From assembly GCA_026770025.1 (NCBI GenBank), contig JAMXDE010000004.1, positions 3,459,501-3,523,500 of the forward strand: a stretch of 64,000 nt of DNA, in the 5' to 3' direction. Positions 42,022 through 53,769 of the stretch are shown here, in pieces; positions within the stretch are counted from its first letter, which is position 1, and each line of letters begins with the position of its first letter. A model generated the notes under the pieces. The model searched no databases. It saw nothing but the letters and a program-made list of their open reading frames with translations, and was not told the origin of the DNA. A program made the translations under genes and the position numbers. This stretch comes from Craspedostauros australis (lineage: Eukaryota; Bacillariophyta; Bacillariophyceae; Mastogloiales; Achnanthaceae).

Positions 42022-44848
42022 ATGACGTCCCAGGATAGTCCCCAACACTACTACGGTGGCTCAGATGCTGAGCAGCACCAGCACTATTCTGAGCTAATTC
42101 TCGGATTAACAGAAAACAACGACGAGAAGGACGACGGAGGAATCGGTGACGACGATGGAATCGGTACTGGCAACGGCTCAGGCAGAAATACCCATGGCAC
42201 AGGCACAAGTATGATGAAAGACGACAGCCTCAATCTGAGTACACCTTCAAACATCACATCCCAACCATCATCAACAGCAGCAGCATTTGCTGCTGCCACA
42301 AAGAAGAAGAAGAAGACAGGCAAGAAGAAAAGTAAAAACAAGAATAGCACCACGGGAGCTGGCATGATGACTCAACCTGAGGCACGCGCCGAAACAGAGG
42401 AGGGAGCTGCGACGCTCACGCAAAAGGAACGAGCAAACCGGAATAGCGAAGGCGATCAGAGCTCCAAGACCAAGAAGAAAAAGCGGGCAGCCAGAAAGAC
42501 GAAAACAAAGAAGCAGAAGTCTTCAGAAACATTCGAGTCTACATCCGCACTCGCACCGTCATCGTCGGTATCGTCAGCAGTCACATCAGCACAAATGTCA
42601 ACATCTTCGTTGCCATCGGTCGTGAACATGCGATCACCGCCTATCACAAACACCAACGCACCAGCAACGAACGGTCCCAAGCCAAACTCCGTGTCCGCAA
42701 CGCCCCTCACGCATGAGGTTACTTGGGCCAGCAATGATCCAATGGCGCACGGAGATCGTCTCGTCAATGAAATTTACAAAACCAAGGCTGACCATCTCTC
42801 GTTTTCTCACCAAGGCAACGCAACGAACATCTCCAACACATCAAATGCACATGCAAAGGCACATGCAGCTGCAAATGTAAATGCAAATGCAAAGGCACAT
42901 GCAAACCACGGCCACATTCCATATGGCGGTTCGGAAGCTCAAAGAAAGGCAAGCCTTCACTCCACTCCGCACAACAGCGTAGAGACCACTCCAAACGGTG
43001 CCGCTCGTAACGGTACTCCTCAGCAACCACAAATCGGTGCGGTGCATGTGCCTGGAATCAACGGCACAGGTACGGGCAGTTCCACCAACATGGCGAGAAT
43101 GGTATCAGCCGGCTTTGGTCTCGACAGCGACTCGGCGCTAAACATGCCAACGCAAGTAGACAGTACATCGCCAGCGCCTGTTGCCATAGGCGTGTCCACA
43201 GACGCATTGATCGAGGAGATACGAAATGACATCTTGTCCACCGTGACAATGGCCACGCCAGCCACAACTGAAGCAACGGCGATTGTTAGTTTGGAAGGTG
43301 ATGAGGAGGAGGCGGTTTCATCGCATCATCCAACAAGCAGAAGACACAGGAGCGTGCGAGACAGGATTGGGCACAGCAACATCGCTAGCGACAAAGACAG
43401 CGACGATGATGACCAGTCTGACAGCGGTTCATCTCGCCGACGAGTCTTCGCGCTCGTCGCGTTGGCTGTGACATGCATCATCATTATCATCATCGTGGCG
43501 ATAACAGTTGTTCTTGTGCTATCCCGAGACAATGGAGGTGGTGGGAGCAGCAGTACCAATGGCGATGATGAGCAACGGAGGACCATTCCCCCCACAACAT
43601 CGCCAGTGTCATCGCCTTCATCTCCGATCGACTCAGAATTGGAGAGCCACCACGCCGAATTCTTGAAATGGCTCAAGGAGTTTGCCATCGACCCAGACGC
43701 CCTGTCCGACCTTGAATCGCCACAGTACAGATCATTCGAATGGCTCGCCACAACGGCAATAGATGATGCGACGGATATTCCAGCGATCGAAGATGGCCCG
43801 GACTCACCGACAGCGCGTGGGTTGCTGGAACGATACGCCATGGCAACTCTGTACTACAGCATGGGTGGCGATGGGTGGAGCGAGAGCACCAATTGGGTCA
43901 CCACCACACATGTCTGCGAATGGGCGTACATTTCTGCGAGAACCAACAAAGCGTGTATCGGGGATAACATTGTTCGCATGCGACTATTCCATAACAATCT
44001 GTCGGGTGTCATACCGAGGGAGATTGTGATGCTCAAATCATTGGAATCATTTGCAATACCAGGCAGCTCCGTTGTGTGGCCCAGCTCGGATGAGCCTCCA
44101 GGCATCCCAACATTCTTCGGGTTGCTGCCACAGCTCACATCGTTGGATTTGTCGGAATCGAACCTTGGTGGCACCTTGCCGACGGAACTGGCTTCTCTGA
44201 ACCTGTTGCAAAGCTTAAGGTTGGACTCAACGGGGATCCGCGGAACAATTCCAACGCAGTACGGCGATCTTTCCAGCCTGCGGGAATTGTTCTTCAGGGA
44301 AAACTCTCTGTCTGGGCAACTGCCGTCCGAACTTGGCAAGTGGCCCGCAATAGGTGAGTTGATTGTGCCTCAAGCCTTCCACGCAGTGGTTCCCTGTGCT
44401 TTGCTGCACTGCGCTGTGTTGGGTGATACATGGGCGGGGCAAACGAATGTCGATGATCATGATCCGGCGCGAAATTTGCATTGATTGATGATTGCAGAAC
44501 CCAACATTGTAAACTCACGTGCGATGCCCCCGTCGTTTGATTTCCCTTGCGCGGCTTTCCTTTGCTTCATTTCATCCCACTTATGTATGGCCGATACAAC
44601 ATCTTGTGAACATTCACCGGTTGGCAGAGGAATTCAACATTAAGGGCAACAACTTCGATGGCACGATCCCGCCGGAGTACTTATCTTGGCCATTTCCACT
44701 CACCCAAATTCATCTCTCTCAGAACAACTTCACCAAGAGCGCGATCGAGGACACCTTTTGCGGCCCCCAGATGAACACCAATGCTGCGACTCGACTGGAA
44801 GCGTCCTGTCCGACCACAACGTGCAGTTGTTGCACCCACTGCGCTTGA
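42022..44848 (+). CDS. LRR receptor-like type II membrane protein, copy B
   Basis: Two exons, 42022-44353 and 44628-44848, phase-1 intron of 274 bp at the same position as in copy A; 850 residues. Both exon and intron sequence are close to copy A over most of the length. Membrane segment about 475-500. Differences: only one SPVSSPT unit, an added Ala/Asn/His/Lys run (AHAKAHAAANVNANAKAH) around residue 275-292, and clustered changes in the LRR face (WAYISARTNKACIG in place of WEHAAPRDRAACIG; SESNLGG in place of SGIYLGG). Exon 2 encodes the last LRR and a Cys cap ending CSCCTHCA. Clustered substitutions in the solenoid would fit divergence in ligand recognition. Confidence 0.88.
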
Positions 44849-46819
44849 GGGACCCATTGATAGAGGCAATGCTGATGTGCTGTGACAGAGCACAAAAAAT
44901 CTAGGGAGACTGTAGCAATACAACAGGCATAACGTATGTACTGCTCCCATCGATGAATGCAGTGAACAATAACACAGGTTGTAGAGTTGTGTGGGTGACG
45001 AATGGTGTTAAACAGGCTAATTCTGAGCACAACCAACAACCATTCAAATAACTGCTCATGATGCTATACCTCAACAACATCGTTTCCAATCAAAATTAAA
45101 TAGTGTATGTATACACCTGACAATCAGTGATTCTGAACAGTGAAGTTAAATGATATTTGCATTATTTTAACCTCATTTTGGCTTGTTGTTTGTGGTGTTG
45201 TAGGTTCAACAATATTCCAGATGACACCACGCTGCCCTCCCCTCAGCACCCATGATCATCATCATCCTGGCATATCTGCAATCTGTGCACCACATTGACT
45301 CCATAAACCCCCCATATATCTGCTCCATGAAGCCTCTCCACAGATATCCGCATCACATACTCCCCAAAGCCTCCCTGCACTGAAACCGAGCGATTTCGAA
45401 AAACCATTTTCGATGCGGATGCTGTTCATATTAGGATCTGTATCTTGTCGATATGACCCTTGCAGCCCCTCATCATGCCCCTTTTGTGTTCCCACATGCC
45501 CTGGCAACACACTGATGCATTTAGAATGGGTTGGGTGTCCATATCTCCAATGTTGCACCTCTATATGATGATGCCTTGGTGCTGTTTTTGCTAATGCCAA
45601 AAACGACCTGTGGTGTGCATTCCCAACTGCAGCCTCTTCCAGACAATATGCATGGAGGAGACTTTGCCATGATCATCTTGAGTTGATTGTGAACACATCT
45701 TGTCTGGGTGACTTGCATGTGGCACCCATCACCGCCGAAGCCATGTGATCGGTGCTATGCCACCCTGCACAAAACCCTTGCCCTCCACTTTTTTCTTTCC
45801 GTCAACACCTTCCAGGCCACCCCTGAGCATCAAACTTCATGGGTACCTTCTTCATCACCCCTTGGATGCGTCTTGCCCATCCATAGTTGTCAGAATGGCC
45901 TGTGTATTCCATACAAATCTCATATCCAAAGAGCAGATTAACCTGCAAATCATTTCTGTCACTTGTTTGCCTGTCATGCCCCCAAATCAACAACTTCACA
46001 TCCCACCTTGTCCAGCCACTAATATTCATATGGAGGTTTTGGTTGTGTGCTTGAATTCTGCATTGGACTGCTGGTTGTTTCAGTGCCGTTGATGCCGTTT
46101 GATGGCGCTTGGGAAGTTGTGTTCTGTTTCCCATTGTCGTCTTGTGTGGAGTTTGGTGTTCTCAACCGGTTGTTGGTCTTGGGGGACAGGTAGTTTTGCG
46201 CATAATTTCGCTAAATGTGCACAAGCACTATGGCAAAAAACACTTCGCGAGTACCCTTGCCACGCAACCATTCCATCAGAACGAAACAGAACTGATGAAG
46301 TTCCGCTATGTGTTGTGATTGGTGTTTCGCAAGGTCGTTTTGGTCCTTGTGACGTTGAAGACGGATCGGAGACGAAAGAACGAGAAATAAATACATATAC
46401 ACAATTGTCGCTTCTCCCATACGCAACCAATACGGAGCAAATCAGCGTCCAAAACCGGCCAAAACTCTGCACCTCGCGTTATCGCTGATGGCATGCTTCG
46501 TTGGAAACAACATGCACATGTTGGGGAGTGACAATCATGCATACCAATTGAACATCGACGAGAGAGGTAGAGACATACAGACAGAGAGGAATTGAACAGA
46601 AGAACGAACAACCACAGTGACGGCAACAATCATTATCTCCGTTGGCCCTTCAAACGTTCCGTTCGCATCATCGGCTGCGCCATCCTCCGCCATTTGACAG
46701 CGCAGAGTAGCCGCTGTCTTTGTTCGGTTCTGTTGACGATACCTGCGAGGTGCTCAGCCGCCGGTACAAGGAATCAATCATTCCCATCATCTGGCCGAAC
46801 GCTCAACCAGGCAGGCACC
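44849..46819. other. spacer between LRR copies B and C, with a CpG-poor block
   Basis: About 2 kb. 44849-45190 is A/T-rich 3' flank. 45190-46080 is strongly CpG-depleted and described separately. 46100-46819 returns to normal composition and includes the promoter and leader of copy C. Confidence 0.5.
45190..46080 (-). mobile_element. CpG-depleted block, probable decayed transposable element
   Basis: Roughly 15 CG dinucleotides are visible in about 890 bp, against many more per kb in the flanking genes; TG and CA are correspondingly common. Minus-strand frames give broken but protein-like pieces (NISGWTRWDVKLLIWGHD, YEICMEYTGHSDNYGWARRI, AKTAPRHHHIEVQHWRYG) separated by stops and frameshifts. 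This is what repeated mutation of methylated cytosines in a silenced element produces. I could not place the pieces in a transposase or polyprotein family, and no terminal repeats were found. Confidence 0.4.
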
Positions 46820-49416
46820 ATGGCAGAGCTGGAGTTCATGTCCGATGATGACCTCGCCTGGCAGGATTCTCAATTCATCGAGGAGATGATCCAGCAGCGA
46901 TACGTCGTCCATGCAGGCAACAGCAGGAGCAGCGACGACAATGATGGCAACCGTGACAATGCCAATGATGACGTGACCAACACATCGCAAGAACCATCGC
47001 AATCGCCGCCAGCAGCAAATGACCCCGCGGAGGAGAACCAAGATGGCAAGAAGAAAAGCAAAGGCAAACGCAAGAAGAAAAAGTCGAAGCCAAAGCCAAG
47101 CAAAGACGAAGACAACAGTGACCCCAATGCGAGCCCGACCCCAAAGACGAAGGCCAAGACCAAGCCAAAGAAGAAAAAAAAGAAGCAAGCAACAGCGTCC
47201 TCATCGGCGACAGATGACGCCAAGTCGAAATCTCACAATCAGAGCTCCCGGCCCTCATCCGAAGATCATGAATCATCCATCACCGCTTTCGATTCGGCGA
47301 ACGACACCGACCGATATTCCAACGCGGACTCCAAAGTGAGCGATTTTGCAAGTAAGGCTGATTCAGTCATGAGTGAGAAGAAAGGGAAGTCCAAGAATGG
47401 CAGCGCAACATCGCCTGGATCTTTTCACGAACGCGCAGCGAGACGGCAAGCGCAGAGAAATGCCAAAGACACAACGCCGGCGGAGAAGTTGCAGAACCTC
47501 GGCGTCGCAGATTTGCTCCTTGTGCCTGGACCCGACGAGACGAGTCCGGATCAACGATTGGCCGAATTCCATGAGAGCCTCAACCAGAACCAGATGAGCT
47601 TTGATCAAAACTCCGCGCAAGAGATTGGCGCAATCCGCATCGCTGGCACGCGGGGCAGTGGCGATGATGACGAACTGAGTCTTGTGGGAAGCACAACCGA
47701 CTTGCTGAGACTCACGACGATGCACGCGAGCAGCCATCACAATGCGCGCAGCACCAGCAACCATGACGCTGCTTCAAATCCAGCCGCGCCAGCTGCTACG
47801 TCCACAACTGCCGTCGTCGCCCCGTCCCTTTCAAATGCCCGGCCTATCTCCGACGAAGAGTTGCACGCCGAAATACGGAATGATATCTTAACCGGCGTGA
47901 CTCATGCCATGCCGGTCGCGGCCGTTAGTGTTGCGCGTCAAGAGACCAGCCGAGATCCCCAACGAGACCAAGAGGCAGCGGAGGACGGAAGTGATGACGA
48001 AAAGGAAGAGGATCAGAGCAGCGACGATATGAGAGCAACCCCATCCAAGGGACGGCTGATGATATTGGTCGCATTGGTTCTAACCTGCTGCATCATCGTC
48101 GTGACGGTCGTTGTTGTTTTTGTTCTGCTGCGTGATAAGGATGGCAACAGCGGCGGAAGCAATGACAGCAGTGGCACGAGAGGTGACATTCTGGATAACC
48201 GCAATCCTCCAACGATTGTGCCGACCGAAGCACCTTCGCGGCGAGTCGCTTTGGATTTGGAGCCACATCATTTGGAACTTCTGGAGTGGCTCGACGCCTT
48301 TGTAGTCAATGCCGACAGCCTCTCCGACACCAGCTCTCCTCAGTACAGAGCGTTTGAATGGCTGGCAGAGACTGACGTTGAATCATCATGGGATGTCCCC
48401 TTGATCGAGGATGGCACAGCACATAAGGCCGCATTTACCTTGATTGAGCGGTACACGCTGGCAACGCTGTACTTCAGTACGGATGGTGACAACTGGGATG
48501 ACAGAACAAAGTGGCTGACTGCTGCAGACGTATGCGAATGGGGCCAGGTATCACCAACTCCAAAGATCATCTGCGATAACAAACGCATCACGCGGCTCCT
48601 GCTGATTGACAACAATCTATCCGGGACCATACCCGTCGAGCTGGCAATGCTGAAGGATATCGAGGAGCTGAATCTTTCCGACAATCCGATCACGATGCCA
48701 GGTGGGAGGAATCGACCGTCCATACCCACGGAACTTGGAAAATTGACGTCCCTGACCGCGTTGCATCTGTCCAACCTGAACCTCGGCGGTACTTTGCCCA
48801 CAGCCTTGGGTGCATTGTCACGGCTGCAAGACTTGTGGATTGATGCGACTGGTGTTGGCGGAGCAGTACCAACGCAATTTGGTAAAATGCTTCTGCTGGA
48901 AGAAGGGATGTTCTCCTCCAACGAGCTCTCCGGACAGTTACCGTCGGAACTCGGCAAAATAACGACAATCCGTAAGTGCGCTGCAAATTGAAAGCCGCGT
49001 GCTGTGCTGAGCTGGTGACGATGATGACGGCGACGGCGATCTCGACAAGGAGGAAATGCGCACCACAATCTGCTGACAACCGTTGCCTTCTTTCGTGCCA
49101 CACACCATCTTCGAATGTACACGCATGTCAACCACACACCCATCGAATCTTCCTACTTGCATCATGCCACACGATGCCTACGACATCAACAGAACGGCTG
49201 GATCTGTCCAACAACAGCTTCGTCGGGACCATCCCGCGAGACTACGTCAGAGTGTGGCCATTCCCGCTGTCTCTGCTCAATCTGGTAGGCAATCAGCTTG
49301 ACTTCGATGCCATTGAGAACACCTTCTGCACTTCCGTAATCGATACTGAAGTGGCCAGCCGTTTCGAGGCATCATGTTCGGTCACTTCTTGCTCCTGCTG
49401 CACTCAATGTTTCTAA
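46820..49416 (+). CDS. LRR receptor-like type II membrane protein, diverged paralogue C
   Basis: Two exons, 46820-48971 and 49193-49416, phase-1 intron of 221 bp (gtaagt..caacag); 791 residues from MAELEFMSDDDLAW. Same architecture as A and B: acidic and poly-Lys inner region, membrane segment 413-437, ELLEWLDAFVVN and SPQYRAFEWLA lead-in, TLATLYFSTDGDNW cap, LRRs (NNLSGTIPVELAML, NLNLGGTLPTALGAL) and a Cys cap ending CSCCTQCF. The intron falls at the same point of the LRR solenoid as in A and B. Sequence has diverged over most of its length, so this is an older duplicate. It retains one IRNDILTGVT block shared with A and B (IRNDILSAVT), probably a conserved juxtamembrane interaction segment. 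Confidence 0.88.
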
Positions 49417-50348
49417 GAGCGAATACGGGAACGTCGCAGTGAATGAGGAGGTTGCGCCCGGCGCTCGTGTGGCCTGTTGAGTAGCGAGTAGCGACAACGC
49501 AAGCACAGACTTCGCCAGCAACATTGATTGCAAACGGGAGTTAGTCGCAAATGGGCGCGGGGCTGCGGGAGCGCAAGCCACCTTGCTTCGGACGACGCAA
49601 TGCCGCAAGTGCTCTCTCCTTGATGGAAGCGTGGTGCTCTGCAAGTACGATTCAATCTACAATCGCATTTCTCGTGGCTAGCTACAAGTCCCAAAGCAAC
49701 ATCTCGGCGAGCTGCGTGAACATTCCAGTCTCTCCAAGCTCGTACCTACATACGAGTATGATAGCCTGTACACGCGCTGCTACATTAAACCTGCGGGAGT
49801 AAGTTTTGCTGTGGTCATAATACTACTGATGGAAGACTGAGATGCTAAGCCAGACAGGAGCATCCACCGCAGATCGTATCCATGATGAAACCATGCCCTC
49901 GGCTCGTGTTTAACAAGCGCGACGAGTCGTGAGATGCATCAGGAACAATTCCAAGCGAAAAGACGCGAACCATCAGCCAAATCGTGGCGCCAAATCTCGG
50001 GGTGCAACCACGTCGCGTTTGGTGACACAATCCACAAAGAGAGCGATGAGTGTGCGTTTGCTGAAGGTGCTCAGCGACGCCCACCAAGACCAAACAACCG
50101 AGGCCCAACCAGAACCATGGAAGGAAAGCAACAACCAACTTGTTCTCACAATTCAAGTTCCCCTCTCTCCATTGCACAAGTACATCACAGCCGCACACTG
50201 ATTCTATCAGCCACGGCAATTGCAACAAGACGAGTACAACAACCGTGACGATTAGTGTCCGCTTCGTTTGAATCTCGACACTCCGGGGACCCATTCGGAC
50301 CATACAACGCAGCTACGACAAACAAGACGACAACGACGACAGACAAAG
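49417..50348. other. intergenic spacer
   Basis: About 930 bp between two + strand genes. No gene can be supported; the 3' half probably carries the leader of the membrane protein at 50349. Open frames on both strands lack protein character. Confidence 0.5.
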
Positions 50349-51485
50349 ATGAGATCGCCACCAGTGCTCCAGAACACCCATCACACCCAGACCGTGACCA
50401 CCGACGAGTCCCTGGCTGATCCGCACGAGCGCGCAGAGGCCGCGCGTCAGGAGGGTCGCAACATCGTCAGATCCCACCTCCGGAACCACGTCGTTCACAA
50501 CACCGGCCGTTCCAGCGACTACGTGAGCTGGATCGCAACGCTGCATCCAGAGAATGCGGATGTGACAATCGATCGGCGCTTCCTCATCCCTGGCAACCCG
50601 TGGTGGACGATCTACGAGTCCGAGAAGACCAGACTTCCATCCGCCACCGCGGTGGAGGTGACCGTCGATCACCACAACGAACACGGCGAAGGAGCCGGAT
50701 CGAATCAATCTTATCAACCGAAGCTCCCACACCCGCTGCTCCAATGCTCGCCGGTCGTCGTCTTCGTCGGCATCTTTGTTTGGTCGTTTGCCGTGTTCGG
50801 GGTTGTCCTCGCTGAGGCCCTATCCCTCATTCCGTATATCTTCAGCATGGTCCTGTACAACTTGGCGAGGCCTTGCAATCCCCCAGGCCCAGCCACAGCC
50901 TTCTTCTACAACCTCCTCATGGCATTCTATCAGGTTTCGGCAGCCATCGATTCCATGGCGCTGCTCATCTCCGTCGCTGCCGGCGAAATAACCGCAGCCA
51001 CAGGATGGTTCTTCGTCGTGTGCTTTGGCGGCGTCTGGACGGCCAACTATCAGCACCAATGCATCCGCGTCACCTGCCACGCCATCCGTTCCATCTCCCG
51101 TTCCCACTGCAAGTACCCCGAGCGCTCCTTCTTCTTGTGCTGCGGATCCGAGCCCAACGGAGATGACGATGATCGCCACGCCGAGCCAAGCGAAGTCATT
51201 CAGGATGCTGAGATGGGCGGTACCAGCGCACCGAAGGGAACGCGGTATCATGAACCAAGCCCGCAGAACAATTCCTACGAGTACGTTGCAAACGAGAACA
51301 CTCACAATCAACATCACCATCAGCAGAATTTCGATCAAGGACATCAGCAGCAGCGGTACACCATCGACGACGAAGCTGTCGCCGTTATCCCAGAAGCCGA
51401 AGTCGTCATCGAAAATGTGCATGGGAGCCACACCCCGGTGACTCCGATGACACACCATCAGCACGATTCTCCACGCAAGTACTAA
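50349..51485 (+). CDS. unknown multi-pass membrane protein
   Basis: Intronless, 378 residues from the ATG at 50349, the first in a good context (aagATGAGA). The N-terminal 130 residues are polar with a notable block SSDYVSWIATLHPENADVTI then DRRFLIPGNPWW (56-86), which looks like a conserved family signature but which I cannot name. Membrane segments cover about 135-170 (probably two helices), 184-212 and 213-232. The loop NLARPCNPPGP lies between. After 240 comes a basic Cys-containing stretch (CKYPERSFFLCCG), then a 130-residue acidic, His/Gln-rich cytosolic tail. There is no signal peptide. Function unknown. Confidence 0.75.
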   Translation: MRSPPVLQNTHHTQTVTTDESLADPHERAEAARQEGRNIVRSHLRNHVVHNTGRSSDYVSWIATLHPENADVTIDRRFLIPGNPWWTIYESEKTRLPSATAVEVTVDHHNEHGEGAGSNQSYQPKLPHPLLQCSPVVVFVGIFVWSFAVFGVVLAEALSLIPYIFSMVLYNLARPCNPPGPATAFFYNLLMAFYQVSAAIDSMALLISVAAGEITAATGWFFVVCFGGVWTANYQHQCIRVTCHAIRSISRSHCKYPERSFFLCCGSEPNGDDDDRHAEPSEVIQDAEMGGTSAPKGTRYHEPSPQNNSYEYVANENTHNQHHHQQNFDQGHQQQRYTIDDEAVAVIPEAEVVIENVHGSHTPVTPMTHHQHDSPRKY

Positions 51486-51624
51486 CGCAGCGCATTAAGT
51501 GGGAATAGCCTAGAGTATGCACGAATAAGTAGGGATACATAGCATGAGCAACAATGTCCACACCGCTCTGCAAACGATTCAACGCTTTCAGATCGAGCAG
51601 ACGAGTCTAATAGGATGGGCCATT

Positions 51625-53769
51625 CTACAAATCGTTCGCGCGGTTTCGCTCCTCTTCCAGTGACTGTAGTCTCAGTATCATGGCTCTCGTGTCGTCATTG
51701 CATGCTACGTCCAATGCAGTTCGCTGTTGATCGTCAACAACGTCCAACGGGCAACGGACTTCGCGCACCAACCATTTCAGCAGCATGACGAAGCCTTTCC
51801 TCGATGCGACATGAACGCAACGCTGCTGTTGTTGCTGCGAGTGCTCGCGGCAAGATCCAGCTGTTCGGATACGTTCCGAACCACCCTGTTGCAACGACAG
51901 CAACCTCAGGCTTTGAATGTCATTGTTTTCGCAGTACTCCAAAGCGAGTGCTTCCTCCTCGCGATGTTTCAGAAGTTGTTTCTCTGTCCCCGTATCGCAT
52001 CCATTGCCGGATGAAGCCTTCGATTGCACAACGCCTCCGCTCCCAACGTCCAATTCGTCGATCACCTTTTGGATGTTGGCATCCAATTTCCCGCCCAAGG
52101 CTGCCGTAACGCATCGTTCCTCCAACGTGCTCAAGAACTGTGATGCATGCTCCTCCTTCACGCCGGCGAACCAGCTGTGGGCTTCTGGCGCGGTGGACTG
52201 GCACAGCACCGTCGGCGAATGCAGTTCCTTCGCTGCTTGGCGCGACGCACGTACCACCGGCGCTGTGCGTTGCACAATCTCGCGATTGGTGTTGCGGACG
52301 GCCGCCTCTGGTGACGCGCGGTGCAACCAGTGCGCAAGCAGCGGCCCATCCTGCAGCGCTTGGTTGGCGCCCTGTCCCTTGAACGGAGACATGCTGTGAA
52401 TCGCGTCCCCGATCACCACTAGCCGTTGGTAATTGTGATTGAGGATGAGCCTCTGAACTTCCGCGGGGTCGCGATCCTGCAGGTCAGTGCCCCAAACGGT
52501 TTCGATTGGTGTGCGGCGTATCATTGCTTGCACAGGGTTGTGCCAATCTGCCGTTCGCTTCAGCACATCCCGGAGCAAATCATCGGGTTGCAATGACATC
52601 GTCTGCTCTTCCGCTGTTGTTCGGAAGGAGAGCTGCCACATGATGCGATTGCGCTTCGCTTGATGACGATTCTCTCTTTTGCTCTCCTGCCGTCCATCGT
52701 CGCCGTCGGCACGATCGCCGTCGGCATGATCACCATCGGAAGGACCATAGGCAGGAGCATCCGTGCTGCTGCTTGCAAATTCAAATTGATTGGATTCGAA
52801 CGGCATCGTGAATAACCTGTGCGTGCCATCCAGACTGTAAAACCCACGCTCGTCCAGCAAAGGGTGCTCGAAGTTGGCCAGTCCATAGACCAACCGCACG
52901 CCCATGTGCGACAGTCCAGCAGCTGCCGCATGCGTCATTTCTGTCAGGTTTGTCGTTGGTATTGATGAAAGTGTCGTTGGCGCTGCTAATATTGACGTCG
53001 CTGGTGCTACCGTGGTTGATTTTGACGATGGTGGCGGCGGCGCATACTTTGGCTTGAAATGCCGTTCGTACAGTGCCTGGACGATGCCGCTTCGGATACC
53101 ATCCGCCGCCACTAACAGATCAACATCTCTGACTTCGAACCGTTGGCTCCCTTGCCGGCCTGTTTCTGATGTTTCTCGCTCATTCATGTTCATGAGCGTC
53201 AAATTGTAACAGTTCGTGGATTGAGACTTGGCGTCCTTCGTGCCGACAGAAGCAGGAGTGTCGCTCTTCTGCACCTTCTTGGATCGTTGCCATTCCACCA
53301 ACCGATGTCCCCACATGATCCGCGTGACTTGCAACGCGTCCAGCAGAATCCGACGCAGCACCTTGCGTGGCACGCGCAGATTCCCGCGCTGTCCGCATCC
53401 GCGACCCTCGAGGAAGGCGTTGCCGAAGTAGCCCAGAACCTTGCCGCTGCTGTCGAACACGTAATGTGCCCGGCTCGGACAATCCTGCTGCGCAACGCGC
53501 TCCATCAACCCCAACTTGGCCAGCGGTCCCTTCGGGTATTGATACGACAGCGTCAATCCGTATCCTTCCTTCTGCACGTCGAAGGATTCATCGCGCTCGA
53601 TGATGGTGATGTCCGTGAATCCAGCACGCTCCAAGGCCAGCGCCGCAGCCAATCCAGCCAGTCCGCCGCCGCAAATCACGATCCTTGCGTCGGGTCGCAT
53701 TCGGTTGGGGCCATTGCGTCGACGTTTCTTCGTCGGTTCCGTGGGTGTCGCCGTGGAAGCGGCTGTCAT
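51625..53769 (-). CDS. FAD-dependent monooxygenase with C-terminal ankyrin-like region
   Basis: Intronless, 714 residues from the ATG at 53767-53769; an in-frame ATG at 53880 would add 37. The Rossmann motif GGGLAGLAAALALERAG starts at residue 34, after a basic KKRRRNGPNRMRP segment. The second FAD/NAD(P) motif reads DLLVAADGIRSG, and the ribose-binding GD motif is VVIGDAIHSMSPFKGQGANQ (single run of 20). These define the flavoprotein aromatic hydroxylase or UbiH/salicylate hydroxylase-like class, which uses NAD(P)H and O2 to hydroxylate its substrate; the substrate is unknown. Two low-complexity inserts interrupt the fold. The last 150 residues contain ankyrin-like pieces (CVHVASRKGFVMLLKWLVRE, RTALDVACND), an unusual addition for this family. 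Confidence 0.85.
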   Translation of the reverse strand: MTAASTATPTEPTKKRRRNGPNRMRPDARIVICGGGLAGLAAALALERAGFTDITIIERDESFDVQKEGYGLTLSYQYPKGPLAKLGLMERVAQQDCPSRAHYVFDSSGKVLGYFGNAFLEGRGCGQRGNLRVPRKVLRRILLDALQVTRIMWGHRLVEWQRSKKVQKSDTPASVGTKDAKSQSTNCYNLTLMNMNERETSETGRQGSQRFEVRDVDLLVAADGIRSGIVQALYERHFKPKYAPPPPSSKSTTVAPATSILAAPTTLSSIPTTNLTEMTHAAAAGLSHMGVRLVYGLANFEHPLLDERGFYSLDGTHRLFTMPFESNQFEFASSSTDAPAYGPSDGDHADGDRADGDDGRQESKRENRHQAKRNRIMWQLSFRTTAEEQTMSLQPDDLLRDVLKRTADWHNPVQAMIRRTPIETVWGTDLQDRDPAEVQRLILNHNYQRLVVIGDAIHSMSPFKGQGANQALQDGPLLAHWLHRASPEAAVRNTNREIVQRTAPVVRASRQAAKELHSPTVLCQSTAPEAHSWFAGVKEEHASQFLSTLEERCVTAALGGKLDANIQKVIDELDVGSGGVVQSKASSGNGCDTGTEKQLLKHREEEALALEYCENNDIQSLRLLSLQQGGSERIRTAGSCREHSQQQQQRCVHVASRKGFVMLLKWLVREVRCPLDVVDDQQRTALDVACNDDTRAMILRLQSLEEERNRANDL

